Shown here piece by piece: positions 35,456 to 46,565 of a DNA stretch of 64,000 nt. Made by a program: the position numbers and the translations under genes. The notes under the pieces are model-generated. The model had not been told where the DNA came from, searched no databases, and worked only from the letters and a program-made list of their open reading frames with translations. How positions within the stretch are numbered: position 1 is the stretch's first letter; each line of letters opens with the position of its first letter. The stretch spans positions 122,501 through 186,500 of the forward strand of contig NZ_KB373315.1 of assembly GCF_000314795.2 (NCBI RefSeq), read 5' to 3'. Origin of the DNA: Streptococcus sp. F0442 (lineage in GTDB: Bacteria > Bacillota > Bacilli > Lactobacillales > Streptococcaceae).

Positions 35456-38400
35456 TTGGCAGGACATGACGTTCAATACGGGAAACATCGGACCCGTCGT
35501 AGTTTTTCAAGAATCAAAGAGGTTCTTGATTTACCAAACTTGATTGAAATCCAGACAGACTCATTCAAAGATTTCTTGGATCATGGCTTGAAGGAAGTAT
35601 TTGAAGATGTGCTTCCCATCTCAAACTTCACGGATACAATGGAATTGGAATTTGTGGGCTATGAAATCCGCGAACCGAAGTATTCGCTTGAAGAAGCCCG
35701 CATCCACGATGCCAGCTACTCAGCACCAATCTTTGTGACCTTCCGTTTGGTCAACAAAGAAACAGGTGAAATCAAGACACAAGAAGTCTTCTTTGGCGAT
35801 TTCCCAATCATGACTGAAATGGGAACCTTCATCATCAATGGTGGAGAGCGGATCATCGTATCTCAGCTCGTCCGTTCACCAGGTGTCTACTTCAATGATA
35901 AGGTGGATAAGAACGGTAAGGTCGGTTATGGATCAACGGTTATCCCCAACCGTGGAGCTTGGTTAGAGTTAGAAACAGACTCAAAAGACATTGCTTACAC
36001 GCGCATCGACCGTACGCGTAAAATTCCATTTACAACTCTTGTACGTGCTCTTGGATTCTCAGGAGATGATGAAATCATCGATATCTTTGGGGATAGCGAA
36101 TTGGTTCGCAATACCATCGAAAAAGATATCCATAAAAATCCAATGGATTCACGAACAGACGAAGCTCTTAAAGAAATCTATGAGCGCCTTCGTCCAGGTG
36201 AACCAAAAACAGCAGAAAGCTCACGTAGCTTGTTGGTAGCCCGTTTCTTTGATCCACGTCGCTATGACTTGGCTCCTGTTGGTCGCTACAAGATCAATAA
36301 GAAACTCAATATCAAGACCCGCTTGTTGAACCAAACCATTGCTGAACCATTGGTAGATGCTGAGACAGGGGAAATCCTTGTAGAAGCTGGTACAGTCATG
36401 ACACGCGATATCATCGACAGCATCTCTGAACAATTGGATAATGGTTTGAACAAAATTACCTACATTCCAAATGATGCTGCTGTTTTGACAGAACCAGTTG
36501 AATTGCAAAAATTCAAAGTTGTCGCTCCAACGGATCCAGATCGCGTTGTCACTATCATCGGAAATGCCAACCCATCTGACAAAGTTCGCATCGTAACTCC
36601 AGCCGATATCTTGGCAGAGATGAGCTATTTCTTGAACCTTGCAGAAGGTCTTGGCCGTGTGGATGATATCGACCACCTTGGAAATCGCCGGATCCGTGCC
36701 GTTGGCGAATTGCTTGCCAACCAAGTGCGTCTGGGTCTTTCACGGATGGAACGAAACGTTCGCGAACGCATGTCTGTACAAGATAATGATGTCTTGACAC
36801 CACAACAAATCATCAACATCCGTCCCGTAACTGCGGCGATTAAAGAATTCTTTGGTTCTTCACAGTTGTCTCAGTTCATGGACCAACACAACCCACTTTC
36901 TGAGTTGTCCCACAAACGTCGTTTATCTGCCTTAGGGCCTGGTGGTTTGACACGTGACCGTGCCGGATATGAAGTCCGTGACGTACACTACACTCACTAT
37001 GGTCGGATGTGTCCAATCGAAACACCTGAAGGACCAAACATCGGTTTGATCAACAACTTGTCATCTTATGGACACTTGAACAAATACGGCTTCATCCAAA
37101 CGCCATACCGGAAAGTGGACCGTGAAAAAGGTGTGGTGACCAACGAAATCGTCTGGTTGACAGCCGATGAAGAAGATGAGTACATTGTCGCTCAGGCCAA
37201 CTCTAAGTTGAACGAAAAGGGTGGCTTTGCTGAGCCAATCGTTATGGGACGTCACCGTGGTAACAACCAAGAATTCCCATCTGATCAAGTCGACTACATG
37301 GACGTTTCTCCAAAACAAGTAGTTGCCGTTGCGACAGCATGTATTCCTTTCTTGGAAAATGATGACTCCAACCGTGCCCTCATGGGTGCCAACATGCAAC
37401 GTCAGGCTGTTCCATTGATTGATCCAAAAGCGCCTTATGTGGGTACTGGTATGGAATACCAAGCAGCCCATGATTCAGGAGCTGCAGTCATTGCTCAACA
37501 CGATGGTAAAGTTACTTACGCAGATGCGGACAAGGTAGAAGTTCGTCGGGAAGATGGATCTCTTGATGTCTATCATATTCAAAAATTCCGTCGTTCAAAC
37601 TCAGGTACGGCTTACAACCAACGTACCCTTGTAAAAGTTGGCGATGTTGTTGAAAAAGGCGACTTTATCGCAGACGGACCATCGATGGAAAAAGGGGAAA
37701 TGGCCCTTGGTCAAAACCCAATCGTCGCTTACATGACTTGGGAAGGGTATAACTTCGAGGATGCCGTTATCATGAGCGAACGCTTGGTGAAAGAAGATGT
37801 CTATACATCTGTTCACTTGGAAGAATTCGAATCTGAAACACGCGATACCAAGTTAGGCCCTGAGGAAATTACCCGTGAAATTCCAAACGTTGGGGAAGAT
37901 GCTCTTCGCGACTTGGATGAAACAGGTATTATCCGTATCGGTGCGGAAGTAAAAGAAGGCGATATCCTTGTCGGTAAGGTAACACCGAAGGGTGAAAAAG
38001 ACCTTTCTGCTGAAGAACGTCTTCTTCACGCGATCTTTGGAGATAAATCTCGTGAAGTGCGGGATACCTCTCTTCGTGTACCTCACGGTGGAGATGGAGT
38101 CGTTCGCGATGTTAAGATCTTTACGCGTGCAAACGGAGATGAATTGCAATCGGGTGTCAACATGTTGGTTCGTGTGTACATCGCACAAAAACGCAAGATC
38201 CGCGTCGGAGATAAGATGGCCGGTCGTCACGGAAACAAAGGGGTTGTATCCCGTATTGTTCCTGTAGAAGATATGCCTTACCTTCCAGATGGTACACCAG
38301 TTGATATCATGTTGAACCCACTTGGGGTGCCATCACGTATGAATATCGGTCAGGTTATGGAACTTCACCTTGGTATGGCAGCTCGTAACTTGGGTATTCA

Positions 38401-39025
38401 CATCGCAACACCAGTCTTTGACGGAGCAAGCTCAGAAGACCTCTGGGATACTGTGAAAGAAGCTGGTATGGATAGCGATGCTAAGACCATTCTTTATGAT
38501 GGTCGTACAGGTGAGCCATTTGACAACCGTGTCTCTGTCGGTGTCATGTACATGATCAAGCTTCACCACATGGTTGATGATAAACTCCATGCCCGTTCAG
38601 TCGGACCATACTCAATGGTTACCCAACAACCACTCGGAGGTAAAGCTCAGTTTGGTGGACAACGTTTCGGGGAAATGGAAGTGTGGGCCCTTGAGGCTTA
38701 TGGTGCGTCTAATGTCCTTCAAGAAATCTTGACCTACAAGTCAGATGATGTCAACGGACGTTTGAAAGCTTATGAAGCGATTACCAAAGGTAAACCAATT
38801 CCAAAACCAGGTGTGCCAGAATCCTTCCGCGTTCTTGTCAAAGAATTGCAATCTCTTGGTCTTGATATGCGTGTCTTGGACGAAGATGATCAAGAAGTGG
38901 AACTTCGTGACCTCGATGAAGGGGAAGATGATGATGTGATTCATGTGGATGACCTTGAAAAAGCACGTGAAAAAGCAGCTAAGGAAGCAAAAGCTGCCTT
39001 TGATGCGGAAGAATCAGAAAAATAA
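35456..39025 (+). CDS. rpoB: RNA polymerase beta subunit
   Basis: 1189 aa, near-identical to other streptococcal RpoB along its length. TTG start with AAAAGGAG upstream. The rifampicin-binding region reads [25 protein letters not shown], shown here only by its key QFMDQ and KRR residues, and looks wild type. Active-site and beta' contact blocks are intact ([25 protein letters not shown]). Acidic C-terminal tail. Forms the catalytic core with RpoC. Confidence 0.97.
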   Translation: MAGHDVQYGKHRTRRSFSRIKEVLDLPNLIEIQTDSFKDFLDHGLKEVFEDVLPISNFTDTMELEFVGYEIREPKYSLEEARIHDASYSAPIFVTFRLVNKETGEIKTQEVFFGDFPIMTEMGTFIINGGERIIVSQLVRSPGVYFNDKVDKNGKVGYGSTVIPNRGAWLELETDSKDIAYTRIDRTRKIPFTTLVRALGFSGDDEIIDIFGDSELVRNTIEKDIHKNPMDSRTDEALKEIYERLRPGEPKTAESSRSLLVARFFDPRRYDLAPVGRYKINKKLNIKTRLLNQTIAEPLVDAETGEILVEAGTVMTRDIIDSISEQLDNGLNKITYIPNDAAVLTEPVELQKFKVVAPTDPDRVVTIIGNANPSDKVRIVTPADILAEMSYFLNLAEGLGRVDDIDHLGNRRIRAVGELLANQVRLGLSRMERNVRERMSVQDNDVLTPQQIINIRPVTAAIKEFFGSSQLSQFMDQHNPLSELSHKRRLSALGPGGLTRDRAGYEVRDVHYTHYGRMCPIETPEGPNIGLINNLSSYGHLNKYGFIQTPYRKVDREKGVVTNEIVWLTADEEDEYIVAQANSKLNEKGGFAEPIVMGRHRGNNQEFPSDQVDYMDVSPKQVVAVATACIPFLENDDSNRALMGANMQRQAVPLIDPKAPYVGTGMEYQAAHDSGAAVIAQHDGKVTYADADKVEVRREDGSLDVYHIQKFRRSNSGTAYNQRTLVKVGDVVEKGDFIADGPSMEKGEMALGQNPIVAYMTWEGYNFEDAVIMSERLVKEDVYTSVHLEEFESETRDTKLGPEEITREIPNVGEDALRDLDETGIIRIGAEVKEGDILVGKVTPKGEKDLSAEERLLHAIFGDKSREVRDTSLRVPHGGDGVVRDVKIFTRANGDELQSGVNMLVRVYIAQKRKIRVGDKMAGRHGNKGVVSRIVPVEDMPYLPDGTPVDIMLNPLGVPSRMNIGQVMELHLGMAARNLGIHIATPVFDGASSEDLWDTVKEAGMDSDAKTILYDGRTGEPFDNRVSVGVMYMIKLHHMVDDKLHARSVGPYSMVTQQPLGGKAQFGGQRFGEMEVWALEAYGASNVLQEILTYKSDDVNGRLKAYEAITKGKPIPKPGVPESFRVLVKELQSLGLDMRVLDEDDQEVELRDLDEGEDDDVIHVDDLEKAREKAAKEAKAAFDAEESEK

Positions 39026-39085
39026 TCAAGACTCAGAGTTATCCTGTGAGAAAGGAATGTCTCTAACAGGATGATTTGGAAACAA

Positions 39086-39145
39086 GATACAGACACTAGG
39101 AGGTGAAAAGAAGGTTAACTTTCTTTCCCCACCTAAGGCTGTATC
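39086..39145 (+). other. rpoB-rpoC intercistronic RNA hairpin
   Basis: Stacked stems GATACAG (39086-39092) / CTGTATC (39139-39145) and AGGTG (39101-39105) / CACCT (39130-39134), with further A/T-rich pairing around GTTAAC between them. No T run follows, so it is not a terminator. It may be an RNase III processing or stability element. Confidence 0.5.
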
Positions 39146-39185
39146 CAAATGAAACAAGTATGAAAACAAGGAAAGGTAAGAAATA

Positions 39186-42100
39186 GTGGTTGATGTAAAT
39201 CGTTTTAAAAGTATGCAAATCACCCTAGCTTCTCCAAGCAAGGTCCGTTCATGGTCTTATGGAGAGGTCAAGAAACCTGAAACAATCAACTACCGTACAT
39301 TGAAACCAGAACGTGAAGGTCTCTTTGATGAAGTCATCTTTGGACCGACAAAAGACTGGGAATGTGCGTGTGGAAAATACAAACGGATCCGTTACAAAGG
39401 GATCGTTTGTGACCGCTGTGGTGTGGAAGTAACACGTGCCAAGGTTCGTCGTGAACGCATGGGTCACATCGAGTTGAAAGCACCTGTATCACACATCTGG
39501 TATTTCAAAGGCATCCCTTCTCGTATGGGATTGACCTTGGATATGAGTCCTCGTGCTCTTGAAGAAGTCATCTACTTCGCAGCTTACGTGGTCATCGATC
39601 CAAAAGATACACCGCTTGAGCACAAGTCCATCATGACAGAACGTGAATACCGTGAACGCTTGCATGAATACGGAGCAGGTTCCTTTGTTGCCAAGATGGG
39701 TGCAGAAGCGATCCAAGACCTCTTGAAACAAGTAGATTTGGAAGCTGAAATTGCTGTCTTGAAAGAAGAATTGAAGACTGCAACTGGTCAAAAACGTGTG
39801 AAGGCTGTTCGCCGTTTGGATGTTTTGGATGCCTTCTACAAATCTGGTAACAAGCCAGAATGGATGGTTCTCAACATCCTTCCAGTTATTCCACCAGATC
39901 TTCGTCCGATGGTTCAATTGGATGGTGGCCGTTTTGCCGCCTCTGACTTGAACGACCTTTACCGTCGTGTGATCAACCGGAACAACCGTTTGGCGCGTTT
40001 GCTTGAGTTGAATGCTCCTGGTATCATCGTGCAAAATGAAAAACGGATGCTCCAAGAAGCTGTCGATGCTTTAATCGACAACGGTCGTCGTGGTCGTCCA
40101 ATCACAGGACCAGGTAGCCGTCCACTGAAATCATTGAGCCACATGCTCAAAGGAAAACAAGGACGCTTCCGTCAAAATTTGCTCGGTAAACGGGTGGACT
40201 TCTCAGGACGTTCCGTTATCGCCGTTGGTCCAACTCTTAAAATGTACCAATGTGGTGTGCCACGTGAAATGGCCATCGAGCTCTTCAAACCATTCGTGAT
40301 GCGTGAAATCGTTGCGCGTGATATCGTGCAAAACGTCAAGGCTGCAAAACGCTTGGTAGAACGCGGAGATGAACGCATCTGGGATATCCTAGAAGAAGTG
40401 ATTAAAGAACACCCAGTTCTCTTGAACCGCGCACCGACCCTTCACCGTTTGGGGATCCAAGCCTTTGAACCTGTCTTGATTGACGGGAAAGCTCTTCGCT
40501 TGCACCCACTTGTCTGTGAAGCCTACAATGCCGACTTTGACGGGGACCAAATGGCCATCCACGTACCGCTTTCAGAAGAAGCCCAAGCAGAAGCTCGTAT
40601 CTTGATGCTGGCTGCTGAGCACATCTTGAATCCGAAAGATGGGAAGCCAGTCGTTACCCCATCTCAGGATATGGTATTGGGGAACTACTACTTGACTATG
40701 GAAGAAGCTGGTCGTGAAGGCGAAGGAATGGTCTTCAAAGACCGTGATGAAGCGGTCATGGCCCTTCGCAATGGCTATGTTCACTTGCATACTCGTGTCG
40801 GAATTGCGACCGATAGCTTGAACAAACCATGGACAGAAGCGCAACAGCACAAGATTCTATTGACAACTGTTGGTAAGATTCTCTTTAACGATATCATGCC
40901 TGCAGAACTTCCATACCTTCAAGAGCCAAATAATGCCAACTTGACAGACGGTGTCCCAGCTAAATACTTCTTGGAGCCTGGTCAAGATGTTAAAGCAGCG
41001 ATTGAGAAATTGGAATTGAACGTTCCATTCAAGAAGAAAAACCTTGGAAACATCATTGCGGAAATCTTCAAACGCTTCCGTACAACTGAAACTTCTGCCT
41101 TCTTGGACCGCTTGAAAGACTTAGGGTACCACCACTCAACCCTTGCTGGTTTGACAGTGGGGATTGCCGATATTCCGGTTGTTGAAGACAAGGCTGAAAT
41201 CATTGAAGAATCTCACAAACGTGTGGATCAAATCACCAAACAATTCCGTCGTGGTTTGATCACGGATGATGAACGCTATAATGCTGTTACTGCTGAATGG
41301 CGTGCAGCCCGTGAGAAATTGGAAAAACGCTTGGTAGATAACCAAGATCCGAAGAACCCAATCGTTATGATGATGGACTCTGGAGCCCGTGGTAACATCT
41401 CAAACTTCTCGCAACTTGCCGGTATGCGTGGTTTGATGGCCGCTCCAAACGGACGGATCATGGAATTGCCGATCCTTTCAAACTTCCGCGAAGGTTTGTC
41501 AGTACTGGAAATGTTCTTCTCAACTCACGGTGCCCGTAAAGGGATGACCGATACGGCCCTCAAGACAGCCGACTCAGGTTACTTGACTCGTCGTTTGGTT
41601 GACGTTGCCCAAGACGTTATTATCCGTGAAGATGACTGTGGAACAGACCGTGGACTTGTGATCCGTGCCATTACTGATGGCAAGGAAATGATCGAGCCAC
41701 TCGAAGAACGCTTGACAGGTCGTTATACCAAGAAATCTGTTAAACACCCTGAAACAGGTGAAGTGATCGTTGGTCCAGATACTTTGATTTCAGAAGACTT
41801 AGCACGTGAAATTGTCAATGCTGGTGTGGAAGAAGTCACTATCCGCTCTGTCTTTACATGTAACACCCGCCATGGTGTCTGCCGTCACTGTTACGGTATC
41901 AACTTGGCGACTGGTGATGCGGTTGAAGTGGGTGAAGCAGTCGGAACTATCGCTGCCCAATCTATCGGGGAACCTGGTACACAGCTTACCATGCGTACCT
42001 TCCACACGGGTGGGGTTGCCTCAAATACCGATATCACTCAAGGTCTTCCTCGTGTCCAAGAAATCTTTGAAGCCCGCAATCCAAAAGGGGAAGCGGTCAT

Positions 42101-42839
42101 CACTGAGGTCAAAGGGGAAGTCACAGCTATTGAAGAAGATGCTTCTACACGGACCAAGAAAGTCTTTGTTAGCGGAGCAACTGGAGAGGGTGAATACGTT
42201 GTCCCTTACACTGCCCGCATGAAAGTCGAAGTGGGAGATCAAGTCTCTCGTGGTGCGGCTCTGACAGAAGGGTCTATCCAACCAAAACGTCTCCTTGCCG
42301 TTCGTGATGTCTTGTCTGTTGAAACTTACCTTCTTGCGGAAGTACAAAAAGTTTACCGTAGCCAAGGGGTAGAAATCGGCGACAAACACATCGAGGTAAT
42401 GGTGCGTCAAATGATCCGTAAAGTACGTGTCATGGATCCAGGAGATACGGACCTTCTCATGGGTACGCTCATGGACATTACAGACTTTACAGATGCCAAT
42501 AAGGATGTCCTTATCTCTGGTGGGGTTCCTGCGACAGCTCGTCCAGTCCTTATGGGAATCACTAAAGCCTCTCTTGAAACCAACAGTTTCTTGTCAGCGG
42601 CTTCCTTCCAGGAAACAACTCGTGTCTTGACAGATGCGGCGATTCGCGGTAAGAAAGACCATCTCCTTGGACTGAAGGAAAATGTTATCATTGGTAAGAT
42701 TATTCCTGCTGGTACAGGTATGGCTCGTTACCGTAACTTGGAACCACAAGCGATTAACGAAGTTGAAATCATCGAAGAAGTGCCAGTAACAGATGGAACT
42801 GTAGATGAAGTTCAAACAGCTGAAGTCGTAGAAGAATAA
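39186..42839 (+). CDS. rpoC: RNA polymerase beta' subunit
   Basis: 1217 aa. GTG start (MVDVNRFKS) with GGTAAGAAA upstream. N-terminal zinc finger CACGKYKRI...CDRCGVEV (~60-79); catalytic Mg loop NADFDGDQM (~448-456); second zinc site CRHCYGINL; bridge-helix region. Shares the rpoB promoter, 160 bases downstream of it. A strong terminator follows. Confidence 0.97.
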   Translation: MVDVNRFKSMQITLASPSKVRSWSYGEVKKPETINYRTLKPEREGLFDEVIFGPTKDWECACGKYKRIRYKGIVCDRCGVEVTRAKVRRERMGHIELKAPVSHIWYFKGIPSRMGLTLDMSPRALEEVIYFAAYVVIDPKDTPLEHKSIMTEREYRERLHEYGAGSFVAKMGAEAIQDLLKQVDLEAEIAVLKEELKTATGQKRVKAVRRLDVLDAFYKSGNKPEWMVLNILPVIPPDLRPMVQLDGGRFAASDLNDLYRRVINRNNRLARLLELNAPGIIVQNEKRMLQEAVDALIDNGRRGRPITGPGSRPLKSLSHMLKGKQGRFRQNLLGKRVDFSGRSVIAVGPTLKMYQCGVPREMAIELFKPFVMREIVARDIVQNVKAAKRLVERGDERIWDILEEVIKEHPVLLNRAPTLHRLGIQAFEPVLIDGKALRLHPLVCEAYNADFDGDQMAIHVPLSEEAQAEARILMLAAEHILNPKDGKPVVTPSQDMVLGNYYLTMEEAGREGEGMVFKDRDEAVMALRNGYVHLHTRVGIATDSLNKPWTEAQQHKILLTTVGKILFNDIMPAELPYLQEPNNANLTDGVPAKYFLEPGQDVKAAIEKLELNVPFKKKNLGNIIAEIFKRFRTTETSAFLDRLKDLGYHHSTLAGLTVGIADIPVVEDKAEIIEESHKRVDQITKQFRRGLITDDERYNAVTAEWRAAREKLEKRLVDNQDPKNPIVMMMDSGARGNISNFSQLAGMRGLMAAPNGRIMELPILSNFREGLSVLEMFFSTHGARKGMTDTALKTADSGYLTRRLVDVAQDVIIREDDCGTDRGLVIRAITDGKEMIEPLEERLTGRYTKKSVKHPETGEVIVGPDTLISEDLAREIVNAGVEEVTIRSVFTCNTRHGVCRHCYGINLATGDAVEVGEAVGTIAAQSIGEPGTQLTMRTFHTGGVASNTDITQGLPRVQEIFEARNPKGEAVITEVKGEVTAIEEDASTRTKKVFVSGATGEGEYVVPYTARMKVEVGDQVSRGAALTEGSIQPKRLLAVRDVLSVETYLLAEVQKVYRSQGVEIGDKHIEVMVRQMIRKVRVMDPGDTDLLMGTLMDITDFTDANKDVLISGGVPATARPVLMGITKASLETNSFLSAASFQETTRVLTDAAIRGKKDHLLGLKENVIIGKIIPAGTGMARYRNLEPQAINEVEIIEEVPVTDGTVDEVQTAEVVEE

Positions 42840-42840
42840 G

Positions 42841-42875
42841 AAAAAAAGTCGGAACTATGTGTTCCGACTTTTTTT
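42841..42875 (+). terminator. rpoBC terminator
   Basis: 15-bp stem AAAAAAAGTCGGAAC / GTTCCGACTTTTTTT with loop TATGT. Confidence 0.92.
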
Positions 42876-43160
42876 GAGAAAATAATAAAAATTTATTATT
42901 TGAAAAATAATTGTATAATTATTGAATTGTTTTTTTACCAAAAATATTAGCCCCTTAAAAGAGATGTTGTAATTATTTACAATTAGTGATTATGTGGATA
43001 TGTATTCTAAACACCAAAATAATAAAATGACTAACTATTAGTAATTTCTTTATAAAACCCAAAATCGGTTTGACATTTAAAGTCATTGGCGGTAGAATGG
43101 AAAAAGATGTACACAAATTAAAAAAATGTCGAATTACATGTATGTCGATGGGGGAAGTTT
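42876..43160 (+). promoter_or_regulatory. palindrome-rich control region of the exopolysaccharide operon
   Basis: Gene-free and very AT-rich. Perfect palindromes: AATAATAAA/TTTATTATT (42881-42900), AATAATT/AATTATT (around 42908-42925) and TTGTAA/TTACAA (42967-42982). A consensus promoter follows: TTGACA (43070-43075), 17-bp spacer, TAGAAT (43093-43098). Two ATGTCGA copies (43126-43132, 43142-43148) lie in the leader just before the start codon. These are candidate operator sites; the regulator is unknown. Confidence 0.65.
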
Positions 43161-44315
43161 ATGGAAAAATTAAAGATTATGGTTGTGTTTGGGACGCGAC
43201 CGGAGGCCATTAAAATGGCCCCTTTAGTGCTGGAATTGCAAAAGCAGAAGGAGACTATTGAGACCATTACGGTGGTGACTGCTCAGCACCGTCAAATGTT
43301 GGATCAAGTCCTAGAGACTTTTAAAGTTGTACCAGATTACGACTTAGATATTATGGGGAAGAGCCAGACCCTATTAGAGATTACCTCTAAAATTTTGGAT
43401 AAATTAGATCCCGTTATCAAAAAAGAAAAACCGGATATGGTCTTAGTCCATGGAGATACGACAACTACCTTTGCGGCGAGTTTGGTTGCCTTTTATAACC
43501 AAGTGAGTATTGGCCACGTCGAAGCCGGTTTACGGACTTTTGATAAATATTCTCCATATCCAGAAGAAATGAACCGCCAAATGACGGATAACCTAGCGGA
43601 TCTGTATTTTGCGCCGACAAGTGAAAGTAAGGACAATCTCTTAAAAGAAAATCATCCAGAATCTTCTATTGTGGTGACGGGAAATACAGCTATTGATGCC
43701 TTAAAACTAACCGTTCAAGAGGACTACCACCACGAGGTACTGGATCAAGTAGATCCAGCTAAAAAAGTTATTCTTGTCACCATGCATCGAAGAGAAAACC
43801 AAGGAGCGCCGATGCGAGCAGTCTTTGGAGCTCTGCGAGAAATGGTGGATCAAGAGCCGAATATTGAAGTAGTCTATCCGGTTCATCTTAGTCCAGCGGT
43901 CCAAGAGGCAGCGAACGATCTATTAGGAGATCACGATCGGATCCATCTCATCGCACCCCTGGATGTGCTTGATTTCCATAACTTGGCTTCTAGAAGTTAT
44001 TTTATCATGTCGGATTCAGGTGGTGTGCAAGAGGAGGCGCCATCACTAGGGAAACCGGTATTGGTATTGCGCGACACGACAGAACGCCCAGAAGGTGTTC
44101 GAGCAGGAACCTTGAAATTAGTTGGGACAGACCCTGCAGTCGTTAAAGCTACGATGACAGAGCTCTTAACCAATGAACATCTTTATCTAGAAATGGCGAA
44201 TGCGCGAAATCCTTATGGGGATGGAAGAGCGTCTGAGCGAATCGTACAAGCTATTAAACATTATTTTGGCCAGGGAGAGGCTGCCGAAGAATTTCATGAG
44301 GGAGAGAAAGAATAA
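43161..44315 (+). CDS. wecB: UDP-N-acetylglucosamine 2-epimerase (non-hydrolysing)
   Basis: 384 aa, MnaA/WecB family. Opening VVFGTRPEAIKMAPLV, catalytic region HVEAGLRTFDKYSPYPEEMNR reduced here to key His/Glu residues, and SDSGGVQEEAPSLGKPVLVLRDTTERPE as family blocks. Interconverts UDP-GlcNAc and UDP-ManNAc in the cytoplasm. First gene of the operon, so the polymer made by the GT2 enzyme downstream probably contains ManNAc. The stop is directly followed by the next start. Confidence 0.95.
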   Translation: MEKLKIMVVFGTRPEAIKMAPLVLELQKQKETIETITVVTAQHRQMLDQVLETFKVVPDYDLDIMGKSQTLLEITSKILDKLDPVIKKEKPDMVLVHGDTTTTFAASLVAFYNQVSIGHVEAGLRTFDKYSPYPEEMNRQMTDNLADLYFAPTSESKDNLLKENHPESSIVVTGNTAIDALKLTVQEDYHHEVLDQVDPAKKVILVTMHRRENQGAPMRAVFGALREMVDQEPNIEVVYPVHLSPAVQEAANDLLGDHDRIHLIAPLDVLDFHNLASRSYFIMSDSGGVQEEAPSLGKPVLVLRDTTERPEGVRAGTLKLVGTDPAVVKATMTELLTNEHLYLEMANARNPYGDGRASERIVQAIKHYFGQGEAAEEFHEGEKE

Positions 44316-45104
44316 ATGAAAAAAACGGAAAAGTTAAGTAGATGGTTGCTGATTTTGATTGTTTTCGAAGTACTTCTTTTACTTTACTGCTTGTTTTTTG
44401 CAAGAGGGATTCTTCTTGAAGAAGGATTATTCTTTGTTTTAGGATTATTTTCTGCCATTGTTTTATCTGATTTATTGTTGACCTGGACCATCCTTTTGTC
44501 CTTTGCCTTTGGGATTGTCTTTTTGGTAGCGGGAGTCGTTTATATCCCCTTCCACCAAGCCTTGCTCTTACTTTTTAGTTTTCCAGCTTTAATTGGAATC
44601 TTGCTAAATATTCGCTATCATCTCTTTAAAGAGATCGCAAAAGTAAAAGACCAAGAGCCAGAAGCCTATGTGGCTTACCGCAATCTCATTGCTTCTTATG
44701 GTGGGGAAAATAAGGGACAGATTCAAGCCTTACTTATCCACTGGTCTCACGAGGAATTGTTTTTCCAAGTGCAACCGAGGGAGTATAATCGGACCTTGAA
44801 CCAAATCAACTATTTGTTAACGCATCATCTAAAACCAAATGAAGGTTTGTATTATGTATCAGACGGTAATTTTTTGATCTTATCTGCTGACAGCGAGCGG
44901 GATCTGAAAAAGGATTATGTGACGGTCTTGAAACCACAATTGGAAGGCCTTGTATTCCAAGGCGAAGATGGGGTTCAAGCCATTCAATTTCAGTCCGGCT
45001 TTCTTGTAGTGGATCAATCAAATCGAACCAAATACCATCGCTATAAAGAAATGATTCGTTACTTAAAACGTCAACTTGAAACAGATATTATTGTGGAATA
45101 TTAG
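44316..45104 (+). CDS. membrane protein with a degenerate GGDEF-like domain
   Basis: 262 aa. Four transmembrane helices fill residues ~8-106, then a ~150-residue cytoplasmic domain. Its core KPNEGLYYVSDGNFLIL aligns with RxxD-x5-GGDEF-xxL of diguanylate cyclases: SDGNF in place of GGDEF, and KPNE exactly five residues before it where the inhibitory-site RxxD sits. It would be catalytically dead but could bind a nucleotide or act as scaffold, like PelD or Listeria PssE. I infer this from motif spacing and operon context; no database search was run. Genes before and after abut it. Confidence 0.6.
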   Translation: MKKTEKLSRWLLILIVFEVLLLLYCLFFARGILLEEGLFFVLGLFSAIVLSDLLLTWTILLSFAFGIVFLVAGVVYIPFHQALLLLFSFPALIGILLNIRYHLFKEIAKVKDQEPEAYVAYRNLIASYGGENKGQIQALLIHWSHEELFFQVQPREYNRTLNQINYLLTHHLKPNEGLYYVSDGNFLILSADSERDLKKDYVTVLKPQLEGLVFQGEDGVQAIQFQSGFLVVDQSNRTKYHRYKEMIRYLKRQLETDIIVEY

Positions 45105-45113
45105 GAGGAAAAA

Positions 45114-45254
45114 ATGACTCTTACAAATATATTTTTTAATATAGCTGTGGGCATTAGTGTATTTTTTGCCCTGTGCTTTATTGTATTATTTGTAGCTTAT
45201 ATGGTAATTTACCATCGTGTTAATAAAAACTTTAAGGCGGTGGACCATGATTAG
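45114..45254 (+). CDS. 46-residue single-helix membrane peptide
   Basis: ATG 45114 behind a strong AGGAGG. Begins MTLTNIFFNIAVGISVFF, has one hydrophobic helix (~5-33), then a basic-to-acidic cytoplasmic end (YHRVNKNFKAVDHD). Its last 8 bases overlap the start of the synthase gene, so the two are translationally coupled. Position suggests a small synthase partner comparable in role to IcaD/PgaD, though far shorter and without sequence similarity that I can see. Confidence 0.75.
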   Translation: MTLTNIFFNIAVGISVFFALCFIVLFVAYMVIYHRVNKNFKAVDHD

Positions 45255-46557
45255 TCAAATTATGATGATTATTGCCTTGATTTCAATTTGGCTTTCCTTA
45301 GCTTGGGGCTTGGTCATCCTCTTTTCGGCTGTTCATTTTTGGTTTAAACATAGTGATTTTCGTGTCAATACGGATCCGCTTCCTTATTATCCAAAAGTGA
45401 CCATTGTCGTGCCAGCCCATAATGAAGATGTCGTTATTGCACAGACAGCCAAGGCTATTCTTGAAATGAACTACCCTCATGATCGGGTAGAATTACTGCT
45501 GTTTGCGGATAATTGTTCCGATCGGACCTACGAAGAATGTCTAGCCGTCAAAGCATTGCCAGAGTATGCAGGACGTGATTTGACCATCATCAATCGTAGT
45601 GGAACAGGTGGGAAAGCAGGTGTTCTGAATGACGCTTTGAAAATGGCAACTGGGGATTATATCTGTGTCTATGATGCGGATGCCATGCCTGAAAAGAATG
45701 CTCTTTATTTCCTTGTGAAAGAAGTCTTGAAGGATCCAGAACGACATGTGGCCTCTTTCGGTCGGAACAAAACGCGGAATGCAGGTCAAAATTTCTTGAC
45801 CCGTTGTATCAACCAAGAAATTGTTGTGACCCAACGGGTGCATCATGTGGGGATGTGGCACCTCTTTAAGATTGGACGGATTCCAGGAACCAACTTTATC
45901 ATCCAAACAGACTTTGTAAAAAGTATTGGAGGCTGGAAAAATGGTGCCTTGCCAGAGGATACGGATATTTCCTTCAAGATTATGCAAAGTGGGAAATTGA
46001 TTGCGCTAGCCTATAATTCAGAAGCCTTCCAACAAGAGCCGGAAACTCTGAAGAGTTATTATATGCAACGGAAACGTTGGGCCAAAGGGAATTATGAAGT
46101 GGTTCTTTCTAATTTCAAGCATTTATTTGGTAAGGGAAATTGGCGCGTGAAGTTGGAAGTGACCAACTATTCTTGTATCTTCTTCTGGTTTAATGCGGCG
46201 ATCGTGTTATCTGATTTGATCTTTTTTGCCAACATTCTCGCCATGTGTCTCCATACAGTAGTACCAGGTATTCAAATTCCGTTTGCTTTTGATGCTGATA
46301 ATATCTATATTGCACAATTGATGTTGTTCAATTGGATCTTGATGATTGGGCTCTACTTGCTTCAGATTAACGTAGCTCTCGCTTCACAGTTTGGTCAAGC
46401 AACTACCAAGCAAATTTGGTTGGCCTTGGCTGCCTATTTCACCTATTCTCAACTGTTTATCATTGTGTCAATTGATGCCATCTCCTCTATTGTGATGGAT
46501 AAACTATTGCACCGTAAAGAAACCAAATGGGTTAAAACAAAACGATTCGCAGGATAG
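45247..46557 (+). CDS. processive family 2 glycosyltransferase (polysaccharide synthase)
   Basis: 436 aa from ATG 45247; the frame upstream to 45217 overlaps the small peptide gene. N-terminal helix pair (~3-33), GT-A domain ~48-280 with substrate residues FADNC, DAD motif D143/D145 (VYDADAMP), acceptor E237-D238 (LPEDTD) and QxxRW Q274-W278 (MQRKRW). About four helices at the C-terminus. This is the BcsA/PgaC/PssC architecture: it polymerises a nucleotide sugar and extrudes the chain. No PilZ domain is fused, so control would come through partner proteins. Confidence 0.9.
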   Translation: MISQIMMIIALISIWLSLAWGLVILFSAVHFWFKHSDFRVNTDPLPYYPKVTIVVPAHNEDVVIAQTAKAILEMNYPHDRVELLLFADNCSDRTYEECLAVKALPEYAGRDLTIINRSGTGGKAGVLNDALKMATGDYICVYDADAMPEKNALYFLVKEVLKDPERHVASFGRNKTRNAGQNFLTRCINQEIVVTQRVHHVGMWHLFKIGRIPGTNFIIQTDFVKSIGGWKNGALPEDTDISFKIMQSGKLIALAYNSEAFQQEPETLKSYYMQRKRWAKGNYEVVLSNFKHLFGKGNWRVKLEVTNYSCIFFWFNAAIVLSDLIFFANILAMCLHTVVPGIQIPFAFDADNIYIAQLMLFNWILMIGLYLLQINVALASQFGQATTKQIWLALAAYFTYSQLFIIVSIDAISSIVMDKLLHRKETKWVKTKRFAG

Positions 46558-46565
46558 GAGAAAAT

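Noticed and set aside
44316..45104. Active diguanylate cyclase
   Set aside because: The signature reads SDGNF rather than GGDEF/GGEEF, so the catalytic Gly-Gly and metal-binding acidic residues are lost.
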